From contig JAHLKC010000003.1 of NCBI GenBank assembly GCA_025449115.1, positions 434,001-498,000 of the forward strand: 64,000 bases of DNA. The letters run 5' to 3'. The position numbers and the translations under genes are program-made. Each line of letters begins with the position of its first letter. Positions within the stretch are counted from its first letter, which is position 1. Positions 36,649 to 47,813 of this stretch are shown one piece after another. The notes under the pieces are model-generated. The model saw nothing but the letters and a program-made list of their open reading frames with translations, was not told the origin of the DNA and did not search any database. The DNA comes from Chytridium lagenaria. Its lineage: Eukaryota > Chytridiomycota > Chytridiomycetes > Chytridiales > Chytridiaceae.

Positions 36649-37564
36649 ACGTTAAATAACCGAAAAGCTTCAGGTAAATCCAGAGATTTATCACAGTATT
36701 CCGATGCTAATTTTAGTCCTTGTAAATCTTTAGCAACAATATAATTCGCATAATATTACAATTGTTGCAGTCCGTATGAAGTCCTCGTCTTTCGAGTTTT
36801 CTGTTGATATATCTTTCCAATGACGACCGATATGCTTTCGAAATTCCGTCACTTGCGGCCAGTTCAAGGTTAGGACAAAGCCCTGAGCTATCTCATTTTT
36901 AGAGGGCCGAATTTCGCGAGCAGCCCGTATGGAATTTCATTCACCTATGTTGTGTGAATACTTTAACATACGAGACGCTTTGCACCAAGCGACTATTGTT
37001 GATGATGAATTTGCGAATCCTGTTTTCTTGGCATGCAGTAACATGTGCACACATCTTTGCACATTTCTTTACCGATCAGGAGTGGTGTTTTTTGAAGGGT
37101 CATGTCGCTGGATTCTCGACAACATTGAATTTATCGATTATGGTATATACACACTTTTACCTTCATCGTATAGACTTATATTATAGACGCGGAATTTACT
37201 ATTTCACATCAACAGTACATTGAACTTTCGACGTTCATATCTCTTATAGAATCAAACGTCACAACTTCGCTTGTCATTGACATATTACACTTTTTGTTAG
37301 ACCTTTTTATTTAAATGATGTAATGTTATGCATAATGATGTATCGCGGTTGAGGCATATATAACAATACATTTATAATTAAGCCCTATGAGAACTTCCCT
37401 CCCGTGCCAGTCACTGGATCATAATTTGCCTATCCTCTTTCGCTACTTATTACTCTTTGCAGAGGCCGGTACGTTGCATCAACTGAATCCCATCACGACA
37501 CGAAACTCCATTGATGGAAATGGCAGCAAGTACTTTGCAGACTTCCTTGCCAACACTGCCGGAT

Positions 37565-37804
37565 CACGTGACCGTCACTACCATCATAATTTACCGTAAC
37601 TCGCGTACGAGCTTAATACTCTTCGGGGTCACGTGACCGTCACGTAATTACACCCAACATATTGCTTCTTTTTGGTTTATAAACGTTAGAGTTCCGGCTA
37701 TTCGGTAACCCATGTAATCCGCCGGATCCAGGTCCATTTTCGATGATCTAAGGGTCACGTGACCGTCACGTGACTTCTCCCGAACGGTCACGTGACGTCA
37801 CGTG
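37565..37804. promoter_or_regulatory. cluster of six CACGTG palindromes
   Basis: CACGTG occurs at 37,565, 37,630, 37,756, 37,767, 37,789 and 37,799. Most sit inside GGTCACGTGACCGTCACG or a variant, making longer perfect palindromes such as GGTCACGTGACC. CACGTG is the core site of bHLH factors (the Cbf1/Pho4 type in fungi). Here the sites are embedded in short repeats rather than next to a visible gene. Confidence 0.8.
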
Positions 37805-37984
37805 ACTACTCCCGAACATATTGTTTTTTTTGGTTTATAACGTTAGAGTTCCAACCACTCGGTAGTCAATGTACTCCGCCGGCTCCAATTTGTGTACCGA
37901 CGGACCTTTTGCAGTCTGCGTTCGGTAATCAATGTAATCCGCCGGCTCTAATTTGTGTACCGACGGACCTTTTGGAGTCTGCGG
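37657..37984. repeat. nested direct repeats
   Basis: A ~70 bp block (AACATATTG..TTTTGGTTTATAA..CGTTAGAGTTCC..GTA.TCCGCCGG) occurs at about 37,657-37,725 and 37,814-37,884. The second copy runs into a 63 bp tandem repeat (GGTA(G/A)TCAATGTA(C/A)TCCGCCGGCTC...GACGGACCTTTTG.AGTCTGCG) at 37,859-37,984. Confidence 0.9.
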
Positions 37985-38680
37985 CGATCATCGTTACACA
38001 ACCGCATTTTATGTGTAGGGTTTTTGTAGCCAATCATCTTCCAGTTACCTGATCAAAAGACATTTACACCAATGACACTGTCCGGTTTGCGTGTAACGCT
38101 ACGGCAACACCCTGCCGAAATTTACACGTTGAACATTACCGTGATCTAGAACACACGTATCTCTGCGATTATTGGCTTGAACTATACCTCAACAGTTTCC
38201 AATTGGCTCCCATGGACCACTTGGCAACACTACAAGGCGGACAGATTTTGATGGGTCTACTCTTGGGATAAACCCCCAAGAGGATTTTTTCCGTCTTTTA
38301 ATTAATAGACTTTTTTAGATGTGGACGAGATCTGATTCCTTTTTAGGAAAAGTACACTTAATGGGACTGACAAAAAACATGTTGGTGGACATCGCATACC
38401 TCTAGAGAAAGAACCCTTTGATCCCAGCGTTATTAGGGATATCTCACCCCCCCAACCATGATTTTAGTGAAAGTTAAGCTGAATTTGTAGATTTTCAAAA
38501 TCTCAGAACTATATAAATGTTTTGACTTTGATGTTTTTGTTGCGGTCCTTTGATTTCAAGTGATTCGGAAGACTTATTTTTTTTCGCTCATACACAGTGG
38601 TTGGAGTTGATTTCAAAATCCGTCAACATAAAAAATTTGTCACGGAAAAAATAATTGTTTGATAAGTTCATCACCAAAAC

Positions 38681-41600
38681 ATGAACCGATACTTCACATA
38701 TGCCCTCTGGGCTATGTGGATACTCGTTCTGCTCATGCTCTACAGGCTTAGAGCATTTGACTTTGAGAGTATTCCTTACTCCAATAACTCACTATTCAAA
38801 ACTACATTGACTCTCGTTGCCATTTCGTGTGTCCTGCTTAGGGTCTTTTACAAGGTTTGTTTATGTTGACCTCTGCACACCTCGACCTAACCAAATTTCA
38901 ACAGTTCCTCTTTTATGCATTCCAAACATGTTGGGGTAGGCAGAGCGAGGAACCTTGCGAAATTCGCGCACATCAAGCTAGTCTCATTGAGACGACGACC
39001 ATTTCGACTGTAGAACATCAGCCCCTTCAAGATGGTGTTGCAGTGCCTTCTGAAATCCAATCAAGCGCCGATACCAACCCTGCGTCGGAAATCCTTCCCA
39101 CATTAATAATGTTGGAAAAGCAGAAGAAGTTGAGTGGGCGTAAGGGAATCATTAGTCAGTTACTACAAAAAGGTTAATTATTAAAAGATATATTGGTTTT
39201 TTACTTTCTATCATGCTAACCAACCGTCCATAGTCGATTTCGAGTGCTCATTTCAAATTGCTGACTCAATTCCCGAGATCCCACTGAACGCTGATGCAGA
39301 CATTGTGAGCGCGGCAACTGCTCAAGAGACCGCATTTCGATCTAAGTTAAATCCCGAAAACCAGAAGATAGCGGTGTTCCTTCAAGGTGATATTACTATA
39401 GACCTCTTTTAAAGCTCTTCATTCTTATTCATCATACTAACTTCCAACTAAAAAAAAGTAGACAACTTCCTCAGCGACGTCGACAAGTTCCTAAAAACAT
39501 CGCTTCCCCATGGCAGGCCTACGGGCGCACTTCTAAGCGCTAAGGCAATTACGAAGATGGAGATGATCAAGGCACTCAGGGATGCCGCAAGGTCGGAGAT
39601 TAGTCTCATATGGAAGATGAATTCTATGATGCCGACCAACTTCGCGGAACTGATTAATCGAAGCCACAAGTCAATGGCGAAAATGACATCTGATGTTGAT
39701 CTGGCGCGTCCAGGAGATATCATGGACCAATAATGCCAATTAAGGCCGTTTGACAGGCCTCCAAGGAGGTAACCTTGACGCAGCAGATGACTTGGAACAA
39801 AGTGGGCCGAAGAGAATCATTATTCAGTTAATACAAAAAGGTAGTAATTTAAAGTTTTATTTATTTTTAACTTTCTATCATGCTAACCAACCGTCCATAG
39901 TCGATTCAGAGTGCTCATTTCAAACCGCTGACTCGATTCCCGAGATCCCACTGAACGCTGATGCAGCCATTGTGAGCGCGGAAACTGCTGCTCTGAGAGT
40001 TTTGCAGAGCGAAAAGAACGAGTTGACAGACACCTGCACCCAGCTTCGAGAAGAACGGGATTCACTTCAAAGACAGACCATACTCCTGGAGCAAGCCTTT
40101 GACCGCACCGAAAAGAGACTAGAGGAGCTCCATGTCACGCAAAATAAGCGCTTGTGCGAAAATGAGGCGGAGTTGGCTAGGAAGGATGAGATGACATCGT
40201 TCCTTCAACAGCAGCTGGCAGACGTTAATGTGGCGTTCAAGGCTTCGAAGGTTGAGAAAGATGAGGTCTACTTTAAGAATATCCGTCTTCAAGAACAAAT
40301 CGATTCAGAAGCTCAGCGCAACCAGTCTCTTGAGCAGGAGGTGAGAGGTCTCCGCAATGGCGACACCATTTCCAAGCTCCAGCAAGACTTGGAGCGGAAC
40401 ACAGCCATCCTGAACGAGAGTACTCAGACAGCCCGGCGTTACAAAGAGGGGTTGCTGCAAGAGATCCAAGGGCGTGATGAAGAGCTTTCCCGCGTTCAGC
40501 TTGAGGTCCATAAGGTTACGAGGATTAGCAACGACCACGCCAATGCACATGCAAAGGCGTTAGTGGATATTGAGTCTCGCGACAAGACTATTCGTGAGCT
40601 GCAATTGGAAGCGCGAGGACGCTCTGAGGATGCCAAAACTCACCAAGCGATTCTTGAAGCCCTGAGCCAATGCCAGGAAGAAATTGAAGGACTTAGCAAT
40701 GCTCTTGAGAAGGAAAGGGGCAAAAATGAAGCACTCTCTGAAATCGAGACCGCACTCAGCACACGCCTCAAGGATGCCAACTCTGTCATCGCCACCACCA
40801 ACACTCGCCTTCAAGAACTTGAGCTTAGCTTCACAAACATGAGTGCACGTCTCCAAGAAGCCGAGAGTTTCAGTAATACTGCCAACACACTTCTCCAGGA
40901 AACCAAGAACGCCGCCACCACCCATGATGCCTCTTTGAATGAAGCTGACAATCATGCAGCAGTTGTTGAGGCTTTGGAGGCTCGCACGCTTGAGCGTGAT
41001 GTATTGATAAGCGAGAACATTGCCCTCAAGGCTTCCCTTCAGACAGCGGAGAGGGAGAGGGCGGAGAAGATTAACGAGGCTGATGCTTGTCGTCGGGAAA
41101 CCGAGATAACTGTGACGCACTTTAGAGCTAGTCTCGAGGAGGCCAACTCCGTCATTGCCACCACCAACGCTCGTGTTGAAAATTCCGAGCACTTTGTCGC
41201 CACCATGCTTGCGCACGCCGCCGCAGCCAGGCTGCTTCGGTGAAAGAAATTACTGACCGTCATACTGCGGCTACCCAGGCTTTGGAGGCTTGTAGGCTTG
41301 AGCGTGATGGGCTTATCAACGAGAACCTGGCCCTCAAAGCTTCCCTTCAGCAAGTGGAAACCGAGAAGACGGAGAAGATCAACAAGGTTGATGCTCGTCG
41401 TTGGGAAAACGAGCTTGCTGTGACGCATTATAGAGCTAGTCTCGAGGAGGCTAACTCTGTCATTGTCACCACCAACGCTCGCATTGAAAGATTTGAGCGC
41501 GATGCCGCCAACATGCGTGCACGTCTCCAAGCTGCTGAAAGTTTCCAGTAATACTGCCAACAAGCTATTGCAGGAAGCGCAGAACGCCGCGCAGCCCAGG

Positions 41601-43079
41601 CTGCTTCTGTGAAAGAAATTACTGACCGTCATAGTGCGGCTGCCCAGGCTTTGGAGGCTTGTAGGCTTGAGCGTGATGGGCTTACCAACGAGAACCTGGC
41701 CCTCAAAGCTTCCCTTCAGCAAGCGGAAACTGAGAAGGTCAGCGAGGCTGATGCTCGTCTTCGGGAAACCGAGATTACTGTGACGCACCTCAAGGCTCGT
41801 CTTGAGGAGGCTGATTCCGTGATTGCCTCCACCAGCGCTCGCCTTCAAGAATCCAACGCCAAAGAAACAGTGGAGGGTTTGCGTACAAGATTGGCGGGAT
41901 CTACGGGTATCCAAAGTACCGGTAACCCTGCAGAGTTGAATGAAATAAAGCGAATCCATGCGGCCCAAGTTAATCGAATCAAGTCCGCAAACGCCAAAGA
42001 AGTGAAGGGCCTTACTGAAGAATGCCGCCAGCTTTATCGTGCGAACAAGAGAAAAAGGAGGTTATTAAGAGAATCACTACTAATCTCACTGCAATCAATG
42101 CTGCTTTGAGCAACGACTTCGGGATGCGTGGAACAACAAAAAGTAAGTTGATTGAATGCTAGTTTGTTGTCCTTAACTTTATTTATGTTGATGTTTTTCA
42201 GGAGCAGAACTTGCGCTTGAGTATAGTTCGTTGGTTTCGTGGGATATCGTGTTTTCGAAGTTTATTGGTAACGATTCGGACGGTAAGAAGGCTGTTTTTC
42301 TTATAGAAATAACAAAAAAGGTGTACTAAATCTGCATGGGTGATAGATGTCAGAAGCGAAGCAAGCTCAGATTTTTCTTCTGCGGCCGGCGATATTGAAT
42401 CAGATCACGAATCCCCACCCATTGACTCTGAAATGAACGACGCAAACCCTTCCGCTTCTTTGAGTACCATGGCACCGCACGATTCTCCCAACACGTCAAT
42501 GGCCACATTGACAGCAACCTTTGCCTCTAGCCTTGACTTCGTGACAGAGGCAGTTGACCCAATTAACGGAACCGCTTCGGCCTCCAGACTTTCATTTGTA
42601 CGGGTTCCAAAAACCTCTGACCATCTTGTCAAGAATCCTACGGATACCTCCGCTCGCTCCAGTATTTCTGCACCCAGAAGTTTTACAAGGCCGCTTCCCA
42701 TCCGCAAACACAGCAGGGATGAGGATGATTCTGATGATGGAGACTGTAAGAATCTGAATCATGTCTATCTTTGTTTTACATACCTACATATTAAGATCAT
42801 GTGACTAATCCCTTTTTTATATGCACAAGCTACGCGCAATGAGCAACGCGTCATCGCGCGTCGAGGAAACAAGCGCTTCTGTGACGAATTTAGTATTGAA
42901 TCCCTCCTTGCTGAAGGCCCCAGAATCGTCATCCCTGACCCACCCAACACCTCCGTCGCCATGGCTGCTGCCGCCGACTCTGCAGGCGCCATGGACAGCA
43001 TTTTCCAGGATGGGAACGGTAAGTTTTATTGACTCCATTACCAAGCTAATGCTTCTGTATTTCCCTTGCAGATGTTTAG
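38681..43079 (+). CDS. membrane-anchored long coiled-coil protein, paralogue C
   Basis: Function unknown. Exon 1 (38,681 to about 38,853) gives MNRYFTYALWAMWILVLLMLY and a second helix, TTLTLVAISCVLLRVFYK. After an intron come FLFYAFQTCWGRQSEE and a polar linker. An exon pair (GIISQLLQK, then an intron, then SIPEIPLNADA) is present twice, at about 39,150-39,330 and 39,800-39,990. The second copy leads into a coiled coil of some 700 residues (about 39,960-42,110). Its later part has three ~350 bp blocks carrying ENLALKASLQ and LEEANSVI. The tail is Ser/Pro-rich with acidic and basic patches (PIRKHSRDEDDSDDGD, then RVIARRGNKRFCDEF). It ends after a final GTAAGT...TTGCAG intron in DV-stop at 43,077-43,079. 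Frame breaks are at about 41,227, 41,545, 41,600 and 42,050. The layout matches the two other family members, but sequence similarity in the coil is weak. Confidence 0.62.
40930..41860 (+). repeat. three tandem coding repeats in the coiled coil
   Basis: Blocks at about 40,930-41,230, 41,240-41,590 and 41,610-41,860 share DNA and protein: GAGAACCTGGCCCTCAAAGC encodes ENLALKAS; LEACRLERDGL precedes it; and (L/Y)xARLEEAxSVIxxTxAR follows. Blocks two and three are closest, sharing KEITDRH(T/S)AA(T/A)QALEACR. Confidence 0.88.
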
Positions 43080-43237
43080 TGGCTTGCACTCAATGAATGT
43101 GTTGTAATTTGTGTATTTCGGACTCGTTGTATTTTTGTTCTAACTAATTGAACATTTGAGAACGGCTAATATTTAAAGATATTTACTACATACTTTACAA
43201 TTATAATTTAAAGGGATGCGATGCATTTAACTTCTAG

Positions 43238-43618
43238 CTAAAAAACCGCAAGATATTTATTGATACTTAAAGCAAGTCCCGTCTCATGGTTTTGAAAAGC
43301 TTCAATCTTAATGTTCTTCGCACAGTATATCATGTGAGATGAGATGGGATACAATTCAATGGGTCTATCCCTGAAAACATCAGGTATAGCAGTAGTAATC
43401 TTAATACTGAGCATACATATCTTTTTCTTACAGTTGGTGTCTTTTAAACACTGCAGATACGTCAGCGTAATTAGTAGAAGACCAATGAGCCACACAATAC
43501 AATGCGTATAAAGGTGACCTGCTTTTGTTGTTTCTATTGAGCATACATAATTTTCAACGTGTCCTAATACATATTCCTCGTTCTGTTGTAGGGCGACACA
43601 TGTCCTTATCAAAACCAA
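43238..43618 (-). pseudogene. degraded Helitron Rep fragment
   Basis: The 126-codon open stretch contains YVLGHVENYVCSIETTKAGH followed by LYTHCIVWL. It aligns with GILGYITNFFAAAETTKAGDLHAHFLIWV of the Rep part at about 33,400. The metal-site H-x-H is altered to Y-x-H, and neighbouring Rep segments are missing. It is on the same strand as the large element and about 9.8 kb from that part, so it is a separate, older and decayed copy rather than an exon. Confidence 0.7.
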
Positions 43619-44852
43619 TCAAAACTAGCAGCGTACAATGTGATCTTCTCTTGACCCATCCCTCCCTACCTAGCTTCGACTAGGGGTAGGGGAGAAGAGT
43701 AAAGGAGTTGCTCCAGCAGAGCAGTCCACAGAGCACCTAGGGACAGCATGTACTCCTGAATCTAAGTGATGTTAATGTTGTTTGGCGATGGTGTGGGTGA
43801 GTGATCGCGAGATTCTGCTTATTTAAGGGAGAAGGGAACGTGTTTAGTATCTTCATTATCGACTTACCTTGCTTCTAAACCAATATCAGCACCAGATCGT
43901 CTCCAGGCGATCGGGATGGCTATAAGTCTCCATGCCATCCTACTATGGCACCTTTTGGAACATGGGCTCTCGTTTGCCTCTCAGAGCTTAGAACAGGGTA
44001 ACCTCACTCATTGCCTGCCGTTAGCGCCTGATCATGGGTCGGAGAGCACCAGAGGTGGAATGTAGCTGACCAAGCCTTGACTAAAGGACACTGTGAATGA
44101 GGAGGGGTTCCATCACAGCCTTCCGTCTCAAACGGCCAGATTGCAGCTTCACCAGGTGGTAAGGGGGCAGAGGGGTCGACTTCATCCAACTAAGAGTGAA
44201 GGGGAGATCACGCCGCGAGGCCACGCGCGTGGTGATAGAGGATGGGGATCAACTCAATATCAACTACTTAATTCAACAAGCATAAATTAAATCAAGAAAT
44301 CTCTCATATTAAAGTAATACACAAAATACAAATAAATAATAGACACAACATATGCACACACATATAAATGGCACATATGCGCGCCACCTCCTTCAATAAA
44401 AACCCTATAAACGTGGGAAAAGTATATATGAAAACCCAAAGGGAAAAGAAGGGAGGATTCAATATGACGCGTAAATATACACGTCCACGCGGCATATAAC
44501 GGAACTCAACGGACTTAGACAAAATGTCCTTATGAGCCATAGGCCATGTGAATAATGTAATTCTTCACAATACAACCTGGGTCAAGACTCAGTTGCAGCG
44601 GTGTTCGCAGTTCGTCAAGGGAAGTTGAGTTTCCTCAGTGGAGCAATCCACTACTTGTATGAGGGGTGGGGTCTGGACAATTGATGATTTGATGATTGAT
44701 GAGATATTTACTGCAACCTCCGCACCAGGCCCAATTTCACTATGTTGCTGTACCGCAGGCACAGGGGAGGGTCGCACTTGCTGGTGTCTTTGGCATGGGC
44801 CGCTTTTGGCAGGAGCCGTCCAGGTTGTCTGCCAGTGCACTGCACGCAGCAC

Positions 44853-44976
44853 GGGTTTTGCCACACTGCATCCTTGCGTGTTGGCCGGGTGTCCACGTTG
44901 CATGCTAGCGCGTGGGGTTTGCCCCACTGTATGCTTGGGTGCTGGCCAGGAATGCTGCATTGTATGCTTGCGCACA
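44853..44976. repeat. two 62 bp direct repeats
   Basis: Copies at 44,853-44,914 and 44,915-44,976 share GGGTTT.GCC.CACTG.AT.CTTG.GTG.TGGCC..G and then .TTG.ATGCT.GCGC. They are diverged at roughly one base in four. Confidence 0.75.
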
Positions 44977-45475
44977 AGTTGTTGATTGCTGCGTACATCA
45001 GTTTGGAGCGGGCAGGAACTACTGTTTTTTCTTTTCTTGTTGTGATATAAAATATATGTTGGATTACCTTATGCTTTGCCGGTACATTTTCTGATTGTGC
45101 TGGACAGCCCCAACTCCCATACATTCAAAACACATACTTTTGCATACTCATTACACACATATCCACTGCTACTATCAACCCCATCACACACTATCACCCC
45201 ATCGACCAATCCCGGCACATCTCCACCATTAGAAATGGATGGCGTCCACAATTGTGAATCGGCGGGGATGGAAGGGGGCGGAAGTGAAGAAGAGGTAGAT
45301 ACTGCAGGGAACATATGTGATCAGAGTACCACAGAGTGTGATGAGGGGAGGGGAACCACAAGAAAAAAACCAAAAAAAAATAGACTTTAATGTGTTTGGT
45401 ACTTTTGCAAAAAATGGGTCCACCTATGAAGTAACTTCCGCAGGTTCTACCAAAAAAAGTTAGAGGAGACGACCG

Positions 45476-45782
45476 CCTTTAATAAAAACTTTTTACTTGT
45501 CATTGAATAAATAATATACGTACGGATATGTATTACGTGCTTAGCGGGTAGATTTTTGACGAAAAATACCCCTTAATAAACACTTTTAACTTGTTATGAA
45601 AAACTCATCATGAAATAAAAAAAATACATACAAATATGTAATTACGTGATAATCGGGTGGATTTTTGACGTGATAGCGGGGTAGATTTTTCATGAAACAA
45701 AACCCCTTAATAAAAACTCTTTACTCGTTTTGAAATAAAAAATATACAGATATGTAATTACCTTGAGCTTAGCGGGTAAGAT
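45476..45782. repeat. three imperfect AT-rich repeats
   Basis: Units start CCTTTAATAAAAAC, CCCTTAATAAACAC and CCCTTAATAAAAAC (about 45,475, 45,571 and 45,704). Each continues TTTA(A)CT(T/C)GT, ATATGTA(A)TTAC(G/C)T and then AGCGGGTAGATTTTT or a variant. Confidence 0.75.
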
Positions 45783-46655
45783 TTAATGATAGTGCTTGAT
45801 AACCTTGGTCAGAAGATATTTTCGAGATCGTGCAGACTAGATAGAGAAGGACAATGCTCCTGACCAAGACACTGCAGAGACCTATCTTGGTCGGTATCCG
45901 TAATAATTAGATTATGAGAGAGAAGGATTAGAGGGTGAAGATGGTGAGATAAAGAAGCGCTGGTGAAAATCCCATGGTGACGGACGAAGCAGATGATGTC
46001 TTGACGTTGGAGTTGAAGGATATGAAGATGGTGATGATGAGGATGAGGGTGATGAGGATGGTGGTGGTGGTGGTACTGATGATGACGATGACATTGTGTT
46101 GGACAGTAGAAGTATGAGTAGTAGTGGTGAATTGAATACTACAGAGTGAGTAGTGACTAGCGAGGGGTGTTCTAGTGCTGCAGCGAGAGCACAGAGTGAA
46201 TCAGAATGTTGTCCGCATGCAACTTTAAACTGACCTGATGTGCAAGTTTTGGAAGGTTAAGGCCGTGAAGATTATGCGTTCGGGGGTGAGAGAGTTTGAG
46301 TGGATGGATCGATGGATGCTGATGAGTTCTGAATTGGGATGCTGTGTAACTTGTATCTTATATTTAAAGTAAGTAAATATTTCTGAAAGAGTCATACTTG
46401 CTGACAATTCTATAGATATGAAATTGTCAGAACATCGTGCTCTGACTGACAATTTCTGCATCGAGTGACTCACCAAAAGACTCACGATGGACGGTGGAAA
46501 GAGGTATAAAGAGCGAACGAGGTGCCTGCGCTGCCCTCTTTCCAGACATCCGCTCAGTATTACGATCAAAGCAAAACTTTATATATTAAGCTATCTCATT
46601 ACCTTGAACACACGCACCTTGCACAACTACATAGCACCCTCTCGTTAACACTACA

Positions 46656-47403
46656 ATGGTCGTCGAAGGAAGCATCCAGACTCAGCAGATCTTATCAAGG
46701 TATGGTTTTCGCTCGACAAATAGACTCAACCACCATTTTTCATAACTCTCATTTTAAAACTTTTTACTCCTCCACGCATTTAAACAGAACCACCGACAAG
46801 GCCCCAAACCATCAAGAAGCCGTGTTGGACCGTCACGAAGTCCTCCTCTTAGAACAACAGAAGAAGATGCTTCAACAACTTCAAGACATTGAGTCAAAGA
46901 TCCAGACAGCTCGTTTGGCTCGTGAAGCTCTTTTAAGGGAAAAGAGTGAGAAAGCGCATGAGTCAAAGGTTGAGGAAGTTACGAGACGACGGGAGTCTTT
47001 GGAGAAGGATAAAATGGAAGAGGTGATGTGGGAGATCGGAAGGGAGGAGATGGGAGAGGTGGGAGTATTGGAGAGAAAAGAAAAGGCTTTGGAAGAGAAG
47101 AGACAACGCGCGAGGCGGAGTCTTGATGATGTTTCTGGTGAGTTCATATATTGTTTCTTGTCAATGTCGTCTGTCTTTACTTCCTAGACTGACTCAACAT
47201 CTCTCTCTTCACCAGCCGGTAAAGCACGCGCAGAGATGCGCGAAGCCATACGCTCTTCCGTCGTGACTCTCGAAGAACAGGAGCATGAGCTCAAGGAAGA
47301 CATTGCACGCGACCGCAAAGACTCTCGCATCGACCTTGTGCGTCAGAGTCAACCGCATCTCCAAAACTTCCAAGAGCCCTCCGTCGTCTCCGAGATCATT
47401 TAA
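46656..47403 (+). CDS. small coiled-coil protein, three exons
   Basis: Exons are 46,656-46,699, 46,788-47,137 and 47,216-47,403. Both introns have GT...AG ends and keep the frame (SR-TTDK and DVS-AGKAR). The product is about 193 residues and almost entirely helical: LLLEQQKKMLQQLQDIESKI, REALLREKSEKAHESKVEEV, LERKEKALEEKRQRARRSL, then TLEEQEHELKEDIARDRKD. It ends EPSVVSEII. I do not recognise a family; it could be a small structural or scaffold protein. The ATG at 46,656 is chosen because it is the first in the frame that joins across intron 1. This model is well supported by splicing phase. Confidence 0.72.
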
Positions 47404-47813
47404 TCAGTCCTTAAATTATCACTCCACCATATCTTCATCATTTATCACTGCATGACTTTGTATATCCCCCAAGCCAACAACCCGACCAAAGCCTCGTATC
47501 TCTCTACACATTCATTTGGCACCTTTGTAGTACTTCTTCTTCCCGGCGAGTCGGTTTCTTCTCCCAAGCAAATGCACGTCACTTGTATAGCTTTCTGTTT
47601 GACATAACCCTTTCACCCATAACTATTATTCATCACCGTAAGAGCTCCCTCCTTTATTTCGTGAGTATGGAGCAAGATGTACTCTTTTTAGCCGATGCAA
47701 AAATAAACAAACTCTTCGAAGTGGGCAGACAACACTGGTTATTTCTGTTGACGCAATTAAATAAATAACGTCTCCAATTCTATTATTTCATTTAGAAAAA
47801 CCACTCATTTATT

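Larger units (their letters stand above)
35340..38680. other. repeat-rich DNA right of the Helitron body
   Basis: No complete gene is seen. The interval holds direct repeats at 36,168-36,505, 36,556-36,648 and 37,657-37,984, and a CACGTG cluster at 37,565-37,804. On the minus strand near 36,880-36,730 a short open stretch (FVLTLNWPQVTEFRKHIGRH) looks protein-like and may be a remnant of a transposon-linked gene. The rest is AT-rich and unrecognised. Confidence 0.5.
43620..46655. other. gene-poor, repeat-rich interval
   Basis: No gene is supported. GC-richer DNA at about 43,700-44,280 ends in CAACTCAATATCAACTACTT, reminiscent of an LTR-type end, but I found no matching partner. A minisatellite lies at 44,853-44,976 and an AT-rich repeat at 45,476-45,782. 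A GAT/GGT-rich stretch lies at about 46,015-46,100. Confidence 0.45.

Noticed and set aside
40560..41968. Minus-strand open frames of 218 and 309 codons
   Set aside because: They are antisense shadows of the repeated coiled-coil exon, and their repetitiveness mirrors the sense repeats.
43770..44284. Solo LTR or SINE-like element
   Set aside because: The TG...CA-like ends and the CAACTCAATATCAACTACTT tail are suggestive, but no second copy, target-site duplication or primer-binding site could be shown within the window.
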